NCBI GenBank assembly: GCA_026745465.1
Contig: JACYXH010000842.1
Location: 18,419-82,418, forward strand
Length of the DNA: 64,000 nucleotides
Reading direction: 5' to 3'
From: Lota lota
Taxonomy: Eukaryota > Chordata > Actinopteri > Gadiformes > Lotidae
The notes under the pieces are model-generated. The model saw only the letters and a program-made list of their open reading frames with translations, searched no databases and was not told where the DNA came from. A program made the translations under genes and the position numbers. Positions 10,991-22,683 of this stretch are shown here, one piece after another (the stretch's first letter is position 1; every line of letters begins with the position of its first letter).

Positions 10991-11260
10991 AACTGTCTGA
11001 TTTATAACAAGGACATCATTTTGCGAACCAGCCAGTTGGACCAGTTCCCCTCCCAGTTTGCACCGCCCAACGTGGAATATGGAGTCACCACAAAGTCACA
11101 AGCTGTGCAGATTTAGGCCGAATATGTTGGAAACTACCACAAAGAAAATGAAATGCACTTTCATCAAAGACTGTGGAACTCCTTAGAACTGGGTAAAGCA
11201 AGACGATTCTCAGAGTTAGTTCTTATCAACGTCCCAGGGGGGGAATACGATGTGAAGTGA
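10991..11260 (+). pseudogene. unidentified coding-like remnant
   Basis: One + frame reads about 90 codons with normal protein composition (for example PPNVEYGVTTKSQAVQI and later ELVLINVPGGEYDV), interrupted once by an internal TAG. I do not recognise the family. It could be a decayed exon or a transposon fragment. The rest of 10.8-11.58 kb shows nothing I can name. Confidence 0.3.
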
Positions 11261-11583
11261 CATGAGAATGTTTATTTCTTAAGGTAGAAAGACACATTTG
11301 TAGACTACCACTCCACATTGGTAACGTGTCCCACATTGTCCCACACAAACAAACTCTTTGTCACACGTGGTTTGTTGGGATCTACTCAGTGGTGAAGACT
11401 AACCACTTATAGGCTGCTGTTCCATGACTTCAATGATCCTTTTATTAAAATATGAACGATAGGCAGAGAGCTCTGATATCTACAAGCTCAGAAAAAACAA
11501 AGAGACACTTGATAGTTCAAACAGCATGTAGAGACACATCACTGATGCAGCTCCCTCTATACAGTATAATGAACAGGAACATA

Positions 11584-12912
11584 ACACCTCCTCTAGCTGT
11601 CTGAGCTCTGTCTGCTCACACACTACTGAACACCTCTATGTAGAATCCTCCTCTAGCTGTCTGAGCTCTGTCTGCTCACACACTACTGAACACCTCCATG
11701 TAGAATCCTCCTCTAGCTGTCTGAGCTCTGTCTGCTCACACACTACTGAACACCTCCACGTAGAATCCTCCTCTAGCTGTCTGAGCTCTGTCTGCTCACA
11801 CACTACTGAACACCTCCACGTAGAATCCTCCTCTAGCTGTCTGAGCTCTGTCTGCTCACACACTACTGAACACCTCCACGTAGAATCCTCCTCTAGCTGT
11901 CTGAGCTCTGTCTGCTCACACACTACTGAACACCTCCACGTAGAATCCTCCTCTAGCTGTCTGAGCTCTGTCTGCTCACACACTACTGAACACCTCCATG
12001 TAGAATCCTCCTCTAGCTGTCTGAGCTCTGTCTGCTCACACACTACAGAACACCTCCATGTAGAATCCTCCTCTAGCTGTCTGAGCTCTGTCTGCTCACA
12101 CACTACTGAACACCTCCACGTAGAATCCTCCTCTAGCTGTCTGAGCTCTGTCTGCTCACACACTACTGAACACCTCCACGTAGAATCCTCCTCTAGCTGT
12201 CTGAGCTCTGTCTGCTCACACACTACTGAACACCTCCACGTAGAATCCTCCTCTAGCTGTCTGAGCTCTGTCTGCTCACACACTACTGAACACCTCCATG
12301 TAGAATCCTCCTCTAGCTGTCTGAGATCTGTCTGCTCACACACTACTGAACACCTCCATGTAGAATCCTCCTCTAGCTGTCTGAGCTCTGTCTGCTCACA
12401 CACTACTGAACACCTCCATGTAGAATCCTCCTCTAGCTGTCTGAGCTCTGTCTGCTCACACACTACTGAACACCTCCATGTAGAATCCTCCTCTAGCTGT
12501 CTGAGCTCTGTCTGCTCACACACTACTGAACACCTCCATGTAGAATCCTCCTCTAGCTGTCTGAGCTCTGTCTGCTCACACACTACTGAACACCTCCATG
12601 TAGAATCCTCCTCTAGCTGTCTGAGCTCTGTCTGCTCACACACTACTGAACACCTCCATGTAGAATCCTCCTCTAGCTGTCTGAGCTCTGTCTGCTCACA
12701 CACTACTGAACACCTCCATGTAGAATCCTCCTCTAGCTGTCTGAGCTCTGTCTGCTCACACACTACTGAACACCTCCATGTAGAATCCTCCTCTAGCTGT
12801 CTGAGCTCTGTCTGCTCACACACTACTGAACACCTCCATGTAGAATCCTCCTCTAGCTGTCTGAGCTCTGTCTGCTCACACACTACTGAACACCTCCATG
12901 TAGAATCCTCCC
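11584..12912. repeat. 60-bp minisatellite, about 22 nearly identical copies
   Basis: The unit begins TAGAATCCTCCTCTAGCTGT and is exactly 60 bp. Copies differ almost only at a C/T site near the unit end (CACG or CATG), with isolated changes near 12046 and 12326. Because 60 is a multiple of three, the minus strand is open for 426 codons (11636..12916), giving a 20-residue repeat (EEDSTWRCSVVCEQTELRQL). I regard the frame as a by-product of the repeat. The stop that ends it is a single-base variant in the first copy. Confidence 0.93.
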
Positions 12913-13120
12913 CCATCCTTTAAAGACAGATCTTGTTGACATGAACACTTACTGTGTGTCTATGTAAACATATAAATAAGTATAATATATACAATGGATG
13001 ATTTCTCTTCTCAGAATAGCAATCAGAGGACTGGTGACAAAGTGACAAAGTGTATTTTGAATCACAATCCGATTATTTTCTGTGGTGACGTGATGCCTAC
13101 AGAGTTCACTCTTTACACAC

Positions 13121-13121
<1 letters not shown>

Positions 13122-13153
<32 letters not shown>
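13122..13153. repeat. (CA)n microsatellite
   Basis: About 16 CA units. The surrounding 12.92-13.34 kb shows no gene. Confidence 0.9.
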
Positions 13154-13155
<2 letters not shown>

Positions 13156-13349
13156 TGAATTCTCCTGGTATTGTTATGAACACTCTATTACTATCAATAC
13201 ATGCATAGACTCTACAACTATCTATGTCTTGATCATGTACCTATCATTATTTCAATTCTTTATTTCCCTTTTAATTTCTGAAATACTGAACTACCTCTTC
13301 CAGTAGACCATAGTCACTAGAGCATCAAGAGTCTATAGATCAGTGTGCT

Positions 13350-14080
13350 AAACCGTTATAGACAGACATAAAACCATCAATAAGTAACTAATGTCACCAG
13401 TAAAACTCCACAATAAAAGTCCACAAAACAACCAAACTGACCTCACCACAGTACAGACTGAACCTCCACAATAAAAGTCCACAACACTAACCAAACTGAC
13501 CTCACTACAATGCAGACTGAACCTCCACAATACAAGTCCACAACACAACAAAACTGACCTCACTACAGTGCAGACTGAATCTCCACAGTAAAAGTCCACA
13601 ACACAACAAAACTAACCTCACTACAGCACAGACTCATACAGTCCATCAGATGGTTAAAACTTATCCTTTCAGTACAAAATAGTACTGTTTGAATCCAAAT
13701 CGTTTTCCATTGGAACCCAATGTGAGTTCTGTCCTGTTCCTGGACCGGAGGTTCCATTTAAAAATGCCCTCAACACGGTAAAAGTAGTTAATGATGTTCT
13801 GACCCATATTCCTTTATTCAAACAGGTTCTCTCACTGAGATCAACGCCTCTTTTACAGTAGGAACCTGGAATAACTGAACTAGGACTGGAAACAGATTTA
13901 TTTAGAATATTTCTTAATGTAGTGAGAATATATGACTAATAATATAAAGAAAACATGACATTTAGCTAACTTTACCTTAGCTTCTCTGATGAAAACGTGT
14001 GCTGCCCCGTGTAGTATGAAAATATAAAAGCACAAAAGCAAGGGAAGTAAGATCCGTTGAAGGAAGAGATTCAGTTGTTA
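13350..14080 (-). other. orphan copy of the NLR 5' flanking region
   Basis: Blocks here match, in the same order and orientation, the upstream flank of NLR-A. These are the TAAACCGTTAT...ATAAAACCATCAA block (13350s versus 41515s), CTGACCTCACTACAGT (41570s), the 'gaattctgtc...' block near 13718 (41728s), and the GTGTGCTGCCCCGTG...AAAAGC block with its AAGGGAAG tail (13998-14050 versus 43050-43100). NLR-B has them inverted at 48.5-49.4 kb. No NLR exon accompanies this copy. Within it a roughly 59-bp segment (CCACAATAAAAGTCCACAA...) is tandemly repeated about four times at 13400-13640. Confidence 0.65.
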
Positions 14081-14724
14081 ACCTAAACACAAAGTAAGTG
14101 CTTAGAATCTAGACAGAACATTAACACGGTTCCAAAGGTTCTGAGAGTAAAGATTGAGCTGCTCCTCAGTGTGGAAGACAGATCAAATGAGGAAGGAGAC
14201 TGAACAACAACTAACTACACCTAAAACCTTTATGATGAGACCTTTGGGTCTCAGTCAGGGCTGGGCTTCCACATGAACACACAACCTTAACTGATGAAGT
14301 GATACGATAAGACAGCAAAGGTTTGAGGAAGTTCATAGGACTTATAGAAAGAGCTATAAACCACCAGGTCCCAGCAATGATGGCCGAGGTTAAAACAGTG
14401 GAACTAAAGTTACTTCAAGAGTATAAAGTTCTGCTGTACTTTGTATCGTCTGCGGTGAAATCATGTGACTCCCAACGTATCAAAATACAACCGGAAGAAA
14501 AGCTATGGAAACACTTTTACTTTGAAGGAGAATAAAACTACTAAAGACTTTTCAGAGTTAGCAAACAGAAAAGACAACAAACCCAACAAACACAGTAAAG
14601 AGATATTTTTAAGCGTATCCACACCGTCAGAAAAACCAGGACATAGACCTGGACCTGAGTAAGAGCTGTCATTAGAATAATCAATCATTAACTAACTAAA
14701 GAGGAATACTGATTTACCTGTACT

Positions 14725-14725
<1 letters not shown>
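14081..14725. other. no gene recognised
   Basis: Complex AT-rich sequence. A 70-codon frame at 14323..14535 shows no recognisable domain and no splice context that I trust. Confidence 0.5.

Positions 14726-14767
<42 letters not shown>
14726..14767. repeat. (CA)n microsatellite
   Basis: About 20 CA units. 14.77-15.04 kb after it is AT-rich with no gene seen. Confidence 0.93.
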
Positions 14768-14769
<2 letters not shown>

Positions 14770-15042
14770 GCCATTTACCAATAAAACATCACGCAACCAG
14801 ATAAGATAAGATCAACTTTATGAATCTCACATGGGAGATATTCATTTGTTAGAGCATGCAGCTCACAAGTCAAAAGTAGAGCAAAAGAGAGATTAAGTGA
14901 TAAATACTAATTAAAATTAAAATACTTATTAAATTAAAGAATACAATAAAGATAAAAATGATGTACACTGAATTCACTTTTCACATTGCACAGGATACTT
15001 GCTCAGTATATATATAAATACACAGAATTCTTGCTCAGTATA

Positions 15043-15090
15043 ACACAAACACAAACACAAACACAAACACACACACACACACACACACAC
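15043..15090. repeat. (CAAACA)n/(CA)n microsatellite
   Basis: A short ACAAAC hexamer array passes into a CA array. 15.1-15.66 kb is complex sequence without a recognised gene. Confidence 0.9.
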
Positions 15091-15688
15091 TGCAGGAGCA
15101 AAAGGAGGAGGAAATGTGTCAAGTGAGAGAAGCTTGGGTTGTAAAGGAGGGGGCGTTATCACCTCTCAAACCGCTCCTCCTGTAAACCTACGTCTCTGTA
15201 GTGGGACTGTAGGAGGAGGAAGAAAAGGAAGGAGGGGCCGTGTTAGATGACACCCTTTGGCAGTTTTCTGACACTGCATCGGTAGATGATCAGCCGTCGT
15301 ATTCCCTGCAAGAAGTAAATCTGTTCCTGGATGTCCCCGAGTTCTTAACAATATAAGAATTCATGAGCTCTAATCAAGGTCAGCAAGACGGTTGATTATG
15401 GACAACTTAGTCAACAGAAAGGGTTCCTTTTGAAAACAACATGGCCGTAATGAGGAGAGAAGAGAGGAAAAGGGGCTTTACGTTCAGCAGTAGAACATGG
15501 GTGAAGCTCTACGGCTGGTTTTCTCTAAATGTGCTTCTGTCTTCATTCTGCTCCTTTTCCTCTGCCTCTTCACGGAGAGCTTAAGAATAGCAACTTGAAC
15601 CTTAACCCGATGAAGACTGGCTCTTCCTCACCTCACTGGTGGCTTGGGGGACCATGAGCTCAGTCCTCTGGAGACATTTCCTCCAACA

Positions 15689-15945
15689 CGTCACAACACA
15701 CACACAACAGTGAAGTCTCCATTCACCTCTTCATCAGTGTGTGGAGGGAGGATATTACCACACACACAACAGTGGAGTCTCCATTCACCTCTTCATCAGT
15801 GTGTGGAGGGAGGATATTACCACACACACAACAGTGGAGTCTCCATTCACCTCTTCATCAGTGTGTGGAGGGAAGATATTACTACACACACGACAGTGGA
15901 GTCTCGATTCACCTCTTCATCAGTGTGTGGAGGGAGGATATTATT
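15689..15945. repeat. 60-62-bp minisatellite, four copies
   Basis: The unit contains ACAGTGGAGTCTCCATTCAC and a GTGTGTGGAGGGAGGATATT block. Length varies by the number of CA pairs. The frames across it (for example 15644..15988) are repeat products. Confidence 0.9.
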
Positions 15946-16059
15946 ATTCACAATCATAGTGAACAATGGAATGTATAATTATGATTAGTAAAGCACCTAT
16001 ATATTCTAATGGCCATGGAGATAAATGTATGCACTCATGAAATAATCTGTAGCATGAGT

Positions 16060-16345
16060 TTAGAGTAGTGTGTGGTGTAGTGTGGCGAGAGAGCTTAACT
16101 CCCAGCTGAAAGGTACTGGGTTCGATCCCCAATGTCTGCAGCCTAACCTGTAGCATCCTATATAGCAATATGACCCCTGACCCCTACCTGCTCCTTAATC
16201 ACATGTATTTGTATTCACTGTCTAACCCCCTACCTGCTCCTTAATCACATGTATATGTATTCACTGTCCAACCCCTGCCTGCTCCTTACTCACATGCATC
16301 TGTATTCACTGTCTAACCCCTACCTGCTAAATAAACACAAGGCAT
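16060..16345 (+). mobile_element. tRNA-derived SINE with 3 tail units
   Basis: It has pol III promoter-like boxes: an A box near 16073-16082 (TGGTGTAGTG) and a good B box GGTTCGATCCC at 16119-16129. A body and three diverged copies of the CCCCTACCTGCTCCTTAAT tail unit (42-44 bp here) follow, ending CTGCTAAATAAA. This is the unexpanded relative of the array at 3870-5352. The head is too degenerate to be a working tRNA. Confidence 0.72.
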
Positions 16346-16411
16346 AATGAAAGGTTCATGCAAGGTAGGTTTGTTAAACCGCATTCATCCTTTCACCACA
16401 GTGACTAAGTT
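16328..16411 (+). repeat. dispersed repeat, inverted partner at 47.33-47.42 kb
   Basis: About 85 bp, including AGGTAGGTTTGTTAAACCG and TCATCCTTTCACCACAGTGAC, is the near-exact reverse complement of 47333-47415. The family is not recognised. The following 16.4-17.65 kb is AT-rich. A block with AACATAATAATCATAACATG occurs twice (near 16862 and 17268). No gene was seen. Confidence 0.7.
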
Positions 16412-17659
16412 AGAGAATTGGAGACACACTTGTTGTCACTACACTGTGTCTTGCGTTACAACACAATTGTAAATGGGAGATTAGCTTTGAGAAGTGTTGA
16501 TATTATAATGTAATCTAACTGACTGACTGTTGATATTATAATATAAACTAACTAGACTGACTGTATTGGTCCTACTGGGAATGAAGATGATGGTTGACAT
16601 CATGTATCTTACATATATTAATACTGTTAACCATCACAATTAAAACTACTTGCACAACATCCAATAGGTATTATTATTGTTATATTATTTATTATTGATG
16701 ATTTATAGTATTATTGTTACTATTATTATTAGACATAATCATATTAATCAGTAAACGAACTTTGACAAATAATAGTAATTTTGTATTTTATATTCAGAAC
16801 GTGGTATATAAGAAAACTATGTGTGTCCTTATTCTGATTTAACTCAGGTTAAATCAGACATAACATAATAATCATAACATGATTATGACACAATGGGGGA
16901 GGTAACAGCCTATTTACGTTTGTCACACACAGTGCTCTTATTGCATCCAGAATGGTAAACTACATGCATTGACCTATAAACATTCAATATTGATAAATCC
17001 TGTCCATAGCAATATGCACCACAAGCCAATATTTCCTTGCACTGCAGTACCTGACTATAGGTTGCTTTTGTGTGTGATAGCCTACTTTCAGTTATGAAAC
17101 GGGGAACAAATCTAAAAATTACTTTTCCAAAACATGGATGAATTACAGAATTCAAACTCACTCACTTCATCCACAAGCTGCCGTTTGCTACACTATTTTA
17201 CACTTGTGTTAAAAGGGGAATTATTTGTCTTATTATCATTCTGATTTAAGTCAGGTTATTATATAAGACAAACATAATAATCATAACATGATTATAATGC
17301 TACATGTATTTCATATTGGATTTAAACTGGAATACTTTTATTACTATTGGGGGTGATTGTTTTACTATTTTACACTTGGGTTGAAAAGGGAAACTCCATT
17401 CTAATTGAATCCTCTAAATACATAGGATATTTAGGTGAAGTGACAGAGCATAAACTAGGTTGAGGGTTGAATTGTTTCACTGTGCGATTCCTACTGAAAA
17501 ATGCCGCATATTCACGTCGTAACTGATGTAAAGTTTACGCGACTTTGTCAGTCCGAATTATGTCATCAGTTTTTCGTGCCATTTATTCGTTCCGTGCTTG
17601 ATGTAAAATGACCTGATGAAACCTACAGTAGATGGATGTGTATGGGCCGATCGTATCGT

Positions 17660-18029
17660 TGTCACGGTTTCGGCCGAGGCGGCCCCGCCCCCTTGTTCGG
17701 GCAGGTTTCGGCGGTCGTCGTCTCCGGAGTACTAGCTGCCACCGCTCTGTTTGTTGTTGATTGGTTTTGTCTGTGTGTCACACCTGTTTTGTGTTATGTA
17801 ATCAATCAGCATCTATTTAGTTTCCTTGTTGTCAGTTAGGTGTTGTGTGTAATTGTCCATGTCATGTTGCTACGCTGCCAGTATTTTTGGTACGCGCTTT
17901 TGTGCTTTCCTCCTGGTTCGTGTTTCAGGAGTAGATTCTGCCACTTGTTTTCACTAAAATATACTTTGGACTTGACTTCTGACTCCTGCGCCTGATTTCA
18001 CACCACACCTACCTTTGCAACCCGTGACA
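17660..18029 (+). repeat. Gypsy-2 5' LTR
   Basis: 370 bp, TGTCACGG...CGTGACA. CTATTT (17813-17818) lies 27-32 nt before GTGTGTAATT (17845-17854), the decamer complementary to the priming site. Confidence 0.95.
17813..17854 (+). promoter_or_regulatory. Gypsy-2 core promoter and predicted RNA 5' end
   Basis: A CTATTT box, then GTGTGTAATT at the expected start-site distance. The decamer pairs exactly with AATTACACAC at 18031-18040. Same box, spacing and 10-nt match length as in Gypsy-1, though the sequences are unrelated. Confidence 0.65.
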
Positions 18030-18030
18030 G

Positions 18031-18040
18031 AATTACACAC
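18031..18040 (+). other. Gypsy-2 self-priming primer-binding site
   Basis: AATTACACAC lies one base inside the 5' LTR and is perfectly complementary to 17845-17854 in the LTR. The gag ATG is at 18048, so no room is left for a separate leader. Confidence 0.7.
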
Positions 18041-18047
18041 CACGTTC

Positions 18048-19829
18048 ATGGAATCAGCGGGAGTCCCCACCGACATCATGGAGGAGCGTTTTCGCGGCCA
18101 AGAGGAGCGTATTAACTATATCGGACACTCCTTGGACCGCGTAATAAACACCCTCCATCGATGGGAAACCAGCGGGGTACCCACACCCCCACCTATCGCA
18201 CCATCACCAGCGGACAGGCCGCCCGTCCAACTACCGGAACCTAGTGGGATTCGGCTCGCGCTTCCGAGGGCGTACGACGGCACCGCTGCCGGGTGTCAGG
18301 GGTTCCTCCTACAAGTGGAACTCTACCTTGCCACCATACACCCGGCGCCCTCGGGATACGAGAGCGTTTCCGCCCTCATCTCCTGTCTCACCGGCAAGGC
18401 GTTGGAGTGGGCCAACGCTGAATGGAGGGGAATAGACGCCGCCACAGTCACCTATGCGGAGTTCTCCCGCCGTTTCCGTGCTGTTTTCGACCACCCACCT
18501 GAGGGGAAGGCGGCGGGGGAGCGTCTATTCCACCTCCGACAGGGGATGAGGAGCGCTCATGAGTTTGCGTTGGAGTTCCGGACTCTAGCGGCCGACGCAG
18601 GTTGGAATGAGAGGGCCCTCATCGACCACTTCAGATGTAGCCTTCGGGAGGACGTCCGCAGAGAGTTAGCGTGCAGGGATAATACACTAACATTTGACCA
18701 GCTGGTTGACATGGCCATTCGGCTGGACACCCTGCTCGCGACTCGCGGACGTTCCAGAGGGGGGTTTCCCATTCCACCCTCCAGCGCTTCCGAGCAGAGC
18801 CCTATGGAACTTGGAGGTGCTGACGCTAGAGGGAGGAGAGGAAGGAACCCGAGGGGGGCAGTCTCCTGCACCAACTGTGGCCGCGGAGGGCACACCGCGG
18901 CTAGGTGCTGGGGAGGGTCCCCTGGTAAGGTAGATGGCAGGACACACATTGGGGAGTTCTCCCAGGTGAGTAGGCGCCCTACTTACCCAGAGCTTTCTGT
19001 CGGCCACATTACATTACCTGTTTGTTTTCCACAGGTTGCACCTCGTTCCCAGCATAAGGCGCTAGTAGATTCAGGCGCAGCTGGGAATTTTGTAGATCGT
19101 AATTTCTGTGTTAAGTTAGGGATTCCTCTCCTTCCAGTCGATAAACCCTTCCCTGTACATGCCTTAGATAGTCGTCCGTTAGGATCTGGGTTAATTAGGG
19201 AGGTCACGGCGCCACTTAGGATGATAACGCAGGGGGGTCATGAGGAGACGATTCAACTCTATCTGATCGACTCTCCTGCGTATCCGGTGGTACTGGGGCT
19301 TCCCTGGTTGATTACCCATGACCCTACGATCTCGTGGCGAGAGAAAGCTCTTAAAGGGTGGTCTGCTCAGTGTGAGGGGCTATGTCTGGGTGTTTCCGTA
19401 GGGGCGACCTCGGTGGAGAGCCCGAACCAGATGCCAGCACTGCACATTCCGCTTGAGTATGAGGATTTGGCACGCGTATTTAGTAAGACCAGAGCGGCAA
19501 GGTTGCCACCTCATAGACAGGGGGATTGTGCGATAGACCTCCAGACAGGAGCTGCGCTCCCGCGGAGCCATGTGTATCCGCTGTCACAGGAGGAGAAAAG
19601 GGCAATGGAGACATACATTGCCGAGTCTCTGAGACAGGGATACATACGGACCTCCACTTCTCCCGCGTCCTCGAGCTTCTTTTTTGTGAAGAAAAAGCAT
19701 GTTTTTTCACAAAATTGGATCTCAGGAGCGCATATAACTTGGTGCGTATTAGGGAGGGCGATGAGTGGAAGACAGCATTTAGTACTACCTCCGGCCATTA
19801 CGAGTATCTCGTCATGCCATATGGGTTAA
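18048..19829 (+). pseudogene. gag-pol: Gypsy-2 Gag-protease-partial RT, broken in RT
   Basis: The frame is open from 18015 in the LTR; the ATG at 18048 is the likely start. It shows a retrotransposon Gag capsid-like region, a CCHC knuckle (CTNCGRGGHTAARC), an aspartic protease with DSGAAGNF, and the N-terminal part of RT up to [10 protein letters not shown] near 19690. After that the frame reads unrelated sequence to a stop at 19829. Compared with Gypsy-1, close to 40 codons of the RT fingers/palm region are missing at this point and the frame changes. Confidence 0.9.
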
Positions 19830-22303
19830 TGAATGCTCCATCAGTCTTCCAATCGTTTGTGGATGAGATTTTCCGGGACATGCAGGCGCAGGGAGTAGTG
19901 GTGTACATAGACGATATCCTTGTGTACAGTTCTACTCGGGCCGAGCATGTAGCCCTGGTGCGCAGGGTATTGAGGAGACTGTTGGAGCATGACCTGTATG
20001 TCAAGGCCGAGAAATGTCTGTTCTTTCAGGAGTCAGTCTCTTTTTTGGGTTACCAGTTGTCTGCGTCAGGGGTGAGAATGGAGGTGGACCGAGTGTCCGC
20101 CGTGCGTAATTGGCAAACCCCAACTACGGTTAAAGAGGTGCAGCGGTTCTTGGGTTTTGCGAATTATTACCGGAGGTTTATCCGGGGTTTTGGACAGGTG
20201 GCAGCTCCCATAACGTCTCTTCTTAAGGGGGGTCCGGTGCGTTTGCAGTGGTCGGCAGAGGCGGACAGGGCTTTTGGGAGACTGAAGGACCTGTTTACCT
20301 CGGCTCCGGTGCTAGCGCACCCGGATCCCACGTTACCCTTCCAATTAGAGGTGGACGCGTCTGAGGTCGGTATCGGGGCAGTGCTCTCCCAACGGTCCGG
20401 CACACCACCTAAGCTCCGCCCCTGTGCCTTTTATTCTAAAAAGCTCAGTTCGGCGGAGCGGAACTACGACGTAGGGGACAGGGAGCTGTTAGCCGTAGTA
20501 CAGGCCCTAAAGGTGTGGAGGCATTGGCTTGAGGGGGCTCAGCACCCTTTTCTCATTCAGACCGACCATCGTAACCTGGAATACATTCGGGCGGCGAGGA
20601 GACTGAATCCTCGCCAGGCTCGATGGACTATGTTTCTCGCTCGGTTTGTGTTTAAGATCACTTACATTCCTGGGTCCCAGAACGGGAAGGCAGATGCCCT
20701 GTCCCGGCGGTATGACACGGAGGAGAGGTGCGTGGAGCCTATTCCCATACTACCGGAGTCTTGTCTGGTGGCACCGGTGGTGTGGGAGGTCGATGCGGAG
20801 ATCGAGCGAGCCTTACGCACCGATCCTAGCCCTCCACAGTGTCCGGTGGGTCGGACGTATGTCCCGCTCGAGGTTCGGGATCGGCTGATTAATTGGGCTC
20901 ACACGTCCCCCTCCTCTGGACATCCAGGTATTGGCCGGACAGTGCACTGCCTTAGTACGAAGTACTGGTGGCCAACGTTAGCCAGGGATGTGAGGGTTTA
21001 TGTCTCCTCCTGCTCAGTGTGTGCCCAGTGTAAGGCGCCCAGACATTTGCCCAGGGGGAAATTACAACCCCTGCCCGTTCCACAACGACCCTGGTCCCAC
21101 CTCTCGGTGGACTTTATTACAGATCTTCCCCTCTCACAGGAGAACACTACCATCCTGGTCGTTGTGGATCGGTTCTCGAAGTCCTGTCGTCTTCTTCCCA
21201 TGCCGGGTCTTCCTACTGCCCTACAGACCGCGGAGGCTCTATTTACTCACGTCTTCCGGCATTACGGGGTACCCGAGGATATAGTGTCCGATCGAGGCCC
21301 CCAGTTTACCTCCAGGGTCTGGAGAGCCTTTATGGAACGGTTGGGGGTCTCGGTGAGCCTTACCTCGGGTTACCACCCGGAGAGTAATGGGCAGGTCGAA
21401 CGTGTAAACCAGGATGTGGGTAGGTTTCTGAGGTCATATTGTCAGGACCGGCCGGAGGAGTGGGCGAGATATGTGCCCTGGGCCGAGATGGCACAGAACT
21501 CTCTCCGCCACTCCTCCACAGGACTAACTCCTTTCCAGTGTGTGTTAGGGTACCAGCCGGTTCTGGCTCCTTGGCATGAGAGCCAGATCGAGGCCCCTGC
21601 TGTGGATGAGTGGGTGCGGCGCTCGGAGGAGACGTGGAACGCTGCACACGTCCATCTGCAGCGAGCCATCCGTCGACAGAAGACGAGCGCCGACCTACAC
21701 CGCAGTGAGGGGCCAGTGTACGCACCTGGAGATCGAGTCTGGCTCTCAACCAGAAACCTGCCCCTCCGCCTGCCCTGCCGGAAGCTGGGTCGGCGGTTTG
21801 TGGGGCCATTTAAAGTCCTGAGGAGATTGAACGAGGTGTGTTACAGGTTACAACTGCCCATTGATTACCAGAATATTAACCCCTCGTTCCATGTGTCTCT
21901 CCTCAGGCCGGTGGTAGCTGGTCCACTCCAGGATTTTGAGATTGAGGAGACTCCTCCGCCCCCGTTGGACATCGAGGGGGCTCCGGCGTACTCTGTTCGT
22001 ACCATCCTGGACTCGAGACGCCGGATGGGGGGTCTCCAATATCTCGTGGAGTGGGAGGGGTATGGTCCGGAGGAGCGGTGCTGGGTGCCGAGGAGGGACA
22101 TTCTGGATCCGTCCCTGCTGACCGAATTCCATCGTGGTCATCCTGCGCACCCTGCTCCGCGTCCTCCGGGTCGTCCCCGAGGCCGGGGGCGGCGCACGGC
22201 TGGAGCCGCGCGTCAAGGGGGGGGTACTGTCACGGTTTCGGCCGAGGCGGCCCCGCCCCCTTGTTCGGGCAGGTTTCGGCGGTCGTCGTCTCCGGAGTAC
22301 TAG
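19700..22303 (+). pseudogene. pol: Gypsy-2 remainder of Pol: RT core, RNase H, integrase, chromodomain
   Basis: This frame is open from upstream (a nominal ATG at 19526) but becomes RT-like only from about 19.70 kb ([13 protein letters not shown]). The catalytic YIDD is at 19904-19915. RNase H, an HHCC zinc-binding motif, an integrase core ([23 protein letters not shown]) and a chromodomain (YLVEWEGYG) follow. The frame ends 76 bp inside the 3' LTR. It cannot be joined to gag without the missing RT segment, so this copy should not make active RT. Confidence 0.9.
22215..22224 (+). other. Gypsy-2 polypurine tract
   Basis: AAGGGGGGGG, then TAC, directly before the 3' LTR. Confidence 0.85.
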
Positions 22304-22597
22304 CTGCCACCGCTCTGTTTGTTGTTGATTGGTTTTGTCTGTGTGTCACACCTGTTTTGTGTTATGTAATCAATCAGCATCTATTTAGTTTCCTTGTTGT
22401 CAGTTAGGTGTTGTGTGTAATTGTCCATGTCATGTTGCTACGCTGCCAGTATTTTTGGTACGCGCTTTTGTGCTTTCCTCCTGGTTCGTGTTTCAGGAGT
22501 AGATTCTGCCACTTGTTTTCACTAAAATATACTTTGGACTTGACTTCTGACTCCTGCGCCTGATTTCACACCACACCTACCTTTGCAACCCGTGACA
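22228..22597 (+). repeat. Gypsy-2 3' LTR
   Basis: 370 bp; I see no difference from 17660-18029. Confidence 0.95.
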
Positions 22598-22683
22598 ATC
22601 GTCCCTTCTGGCGTTCACCATTTAAGACGTCACTTCCTTCTCCAAGCTCAGGACCGGAAATGGTCCCACAGGAGGGGTGTGGC

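Larger units (their letters stand above)
17660..22597 (+). mobile_element. Gypsy-2: Ty3/gypsy chromovirus with disrupted RT
   Basis: A 4938-bp element with apparently identical 370-bp LTRs (17660-18029 and 22228-22597) and target duplication ATCGT (17655-17659 and 22598-22602). gag and pol lie in one frame up to the RT, unlike Gypsy-1. A deletion near 19.70 kb then throws the rest of pol out of frame. Identical LTRs mean recent insertion, so the copy was either mobilised in trans by a full-length relative or damaged after landing. Confidence 0.95.

Noticed and set aside
11584-12912. Regular 60-bp array as a CRISPR-like structure
   Set aside because: There are no unique spacers: the whole unit repeats, in a vertebrate context. 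It is a minisatellite.
14323-14535. 70-codon frame as a small gene
   Set aside because: No recognisable domain, no convincing start context, and it sits in repeat-rich AT sequence.
16060-16150. Functional tRNA gene
   Set aside because: tRNA-like boxes only; the body and tail are those of a SINE.
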